In this document: in pieces, positions 63,453-64,000 of the stretch
Layout of the letters: every line of letters starts with the position of its first letter
Numbering within the stretch: position 1 is the first letter of the stretch
Source: Pseudomonas mediterranea CFBP 5447
Lineage (GTDB): Bacteria; Pseudomonadota; Gammaproteobacteria; Pseudomonadales; Pseudomonadaceae
DNA length: 64,000 bases
NCBI RefSeq assembly: GCF_000774145.1
Contig: NZ_KN322985.1
Location: 774,710 to 838,709, forward strand
Direction of reading: 5' to 3'
Translations under genes and position numbers: made by a program
The notes under the pieces: generated by a model
What the model was told of the DNA's origin: nothing
The model's input: the letters and a program-made list of their open reading frames with translations, nothing else
Database searches by the model: none

Positions 63453-64000
63453 ATGCAAACCAAACTGCTGATCAACGGTCGCCTGGTGAACGGCGAAGGT
63501 CCCGGACAAGCCGTGTTCAATCCGGCGCTGGGCCGGGTGCTAGTGGAAATCAACGAAGCCAGCGAAGCCCAGGTCGACGCCGCCGTGCGCGCCGCCGATG
63601 ACGCCTTCGACAGCTGGTCGCAGGTCCCGCCCAAGGACCGCTCCTTGCTGCTGCTCAAACTGGCCGACGCTATCGAGGCCCATGGCGAAGAACTGGCAAA
63701 GCTGGAATCGGACAACTGCGGTAAACCCCTGGGCGCAGCCCTCAACGATGAGATCCCGGCCATTGCCGACGTGTTCCGTTTCTTCGCCGGTGCCAGTCGC
63801 TGCATGAACGGCTCGGCGGGAGGCGAATACCTGCCGGGGCATACCTCGATGATCCGTCGCGACCCGGTGGGCGTCATCGCCTCCATCGCGCCCTGGAACT
63901 ATCCGCTGATGATGGTTGCCTGGAAAATCGCCCCGGCCCTGGCCGCCGGCAACACCGTGGTGCTCAAGCCGTCGGAACAGACGCCCCTGACGGCGTTGCG
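63453..64000 (+). CDS. Aldehyde dehydrogenase (PatD-like), cut by the window edge
   Basis: The frame from ATG 63453 (MQTKLLINGRLVNGEG) stays open to the edge for 182 codons; ATG 63447 is too close to GAGAGG. It shows EYLPGHTSMIRRDPVGVIAS and APWNYPLMM as in the first dehydrogenase at 57665. The order after ydcSTUV-like genes fits gamma-aminobutyraldehyde dehydrogenase. The catalytic part lies outside. Confidence 0.88.
   Translation, partial: MQTKLLINGRLVNGEGPGQAVFNPALGRVLVEINEASEAQVDAAVRAADDAFDSWSQVPPKDRSLLLLKLADAIEAHGEELAKLESDNCGKPLGAALNDEIPAIADVFRFFAGASRCMNGSAGGEYLPGHTSMIRRDPVGVIASIAPWNYPLMMVAWKIAPALAAGNTVVLKPSEQTPLTAL

Overview
The window is a piece of a Pseudomonas chromosome, most likely from the P. 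fluorescens group. The gene order (plsB, mexKJ-mexL, rsmJ, tsaB, adk, ppc, a DUF4398/OmpA lipoprotein pair, lysS, prfB, wspR-A) matches the Pseudomonas core genome as I know it. The intergenic spaces are full of the paired REP hairpins (REPINs) typical of P. fluorescens relatives. No rRNA, tRNA, CRISPR array or IS transposase was found.

Region 1 (1 to about 12,250) is the right end of a prophage. A partial Cro-like gene reads leftward off the window edge. A CI/LexA-type repressor lies opposite it, and a set of 17-bp operator-like palindromes sits between and downstream of them. Then follow a small HTH regulator, a TerB protein with a small membrane partner, a 500-base non-coding stretch with strong RNA-like structure, a string of small early genes with 4-base start/stop overlaps, an AT-rich opposite-strand membrane gene (a likely moron), an orphan cytosine-C5 methyltransferase, an excisionase-like gene and a tyrosine integrase. 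The structural phage genes must lie left of the window.

Region 2 (12.2 to 23.2 kb) is core metabolism: an ArsC/Spx-like reductase, dapD and dapE (lysine/peptidoglycan pathway), csdA-csdE and tcdA (sulfur transfer and tRNA ct6A), rlmA, a cold-shock protein, plsB, a YbaY-like lipoprotein and a DUF4197 protein. A 133-bp REP-containing unit is tandemly duplicated after the last gene.

Region 3 (23.5 to 43 kb) holds the mexJK efflux operon with divergent mexL, rsmJ, several conserved proteins of unknown role (one with a duplicated 45-residue module, one DUF1704 zincin), tsaB, adk, ppc and an envelope lipoprotein pair behind an AlgU-like promoter.

Region 4 (43 to 55.5 kb) carries a TetR regulator, lysS, prfB with its programmed +1 frameshift, and the complete wspABCDEFR surface-sensing operon. 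In that operon a membrane receptor, two CheW-like couplers, a methyltransferase/methylesterase pair and a hybrid kinase control the diguanylate cyclase WspR.

Region 5 (55.6 to 64 kb) has a DUF533 protein, then a LysR regulator followed by an aldehyde dehydrogenase, a four-gene polyamine-type ABC transporter (YdcSTUV/PotDABC-like) and a second, truncated aldehyde dehydrogenase. This looks like an uptake and oxidation module for putrescine-like amines.
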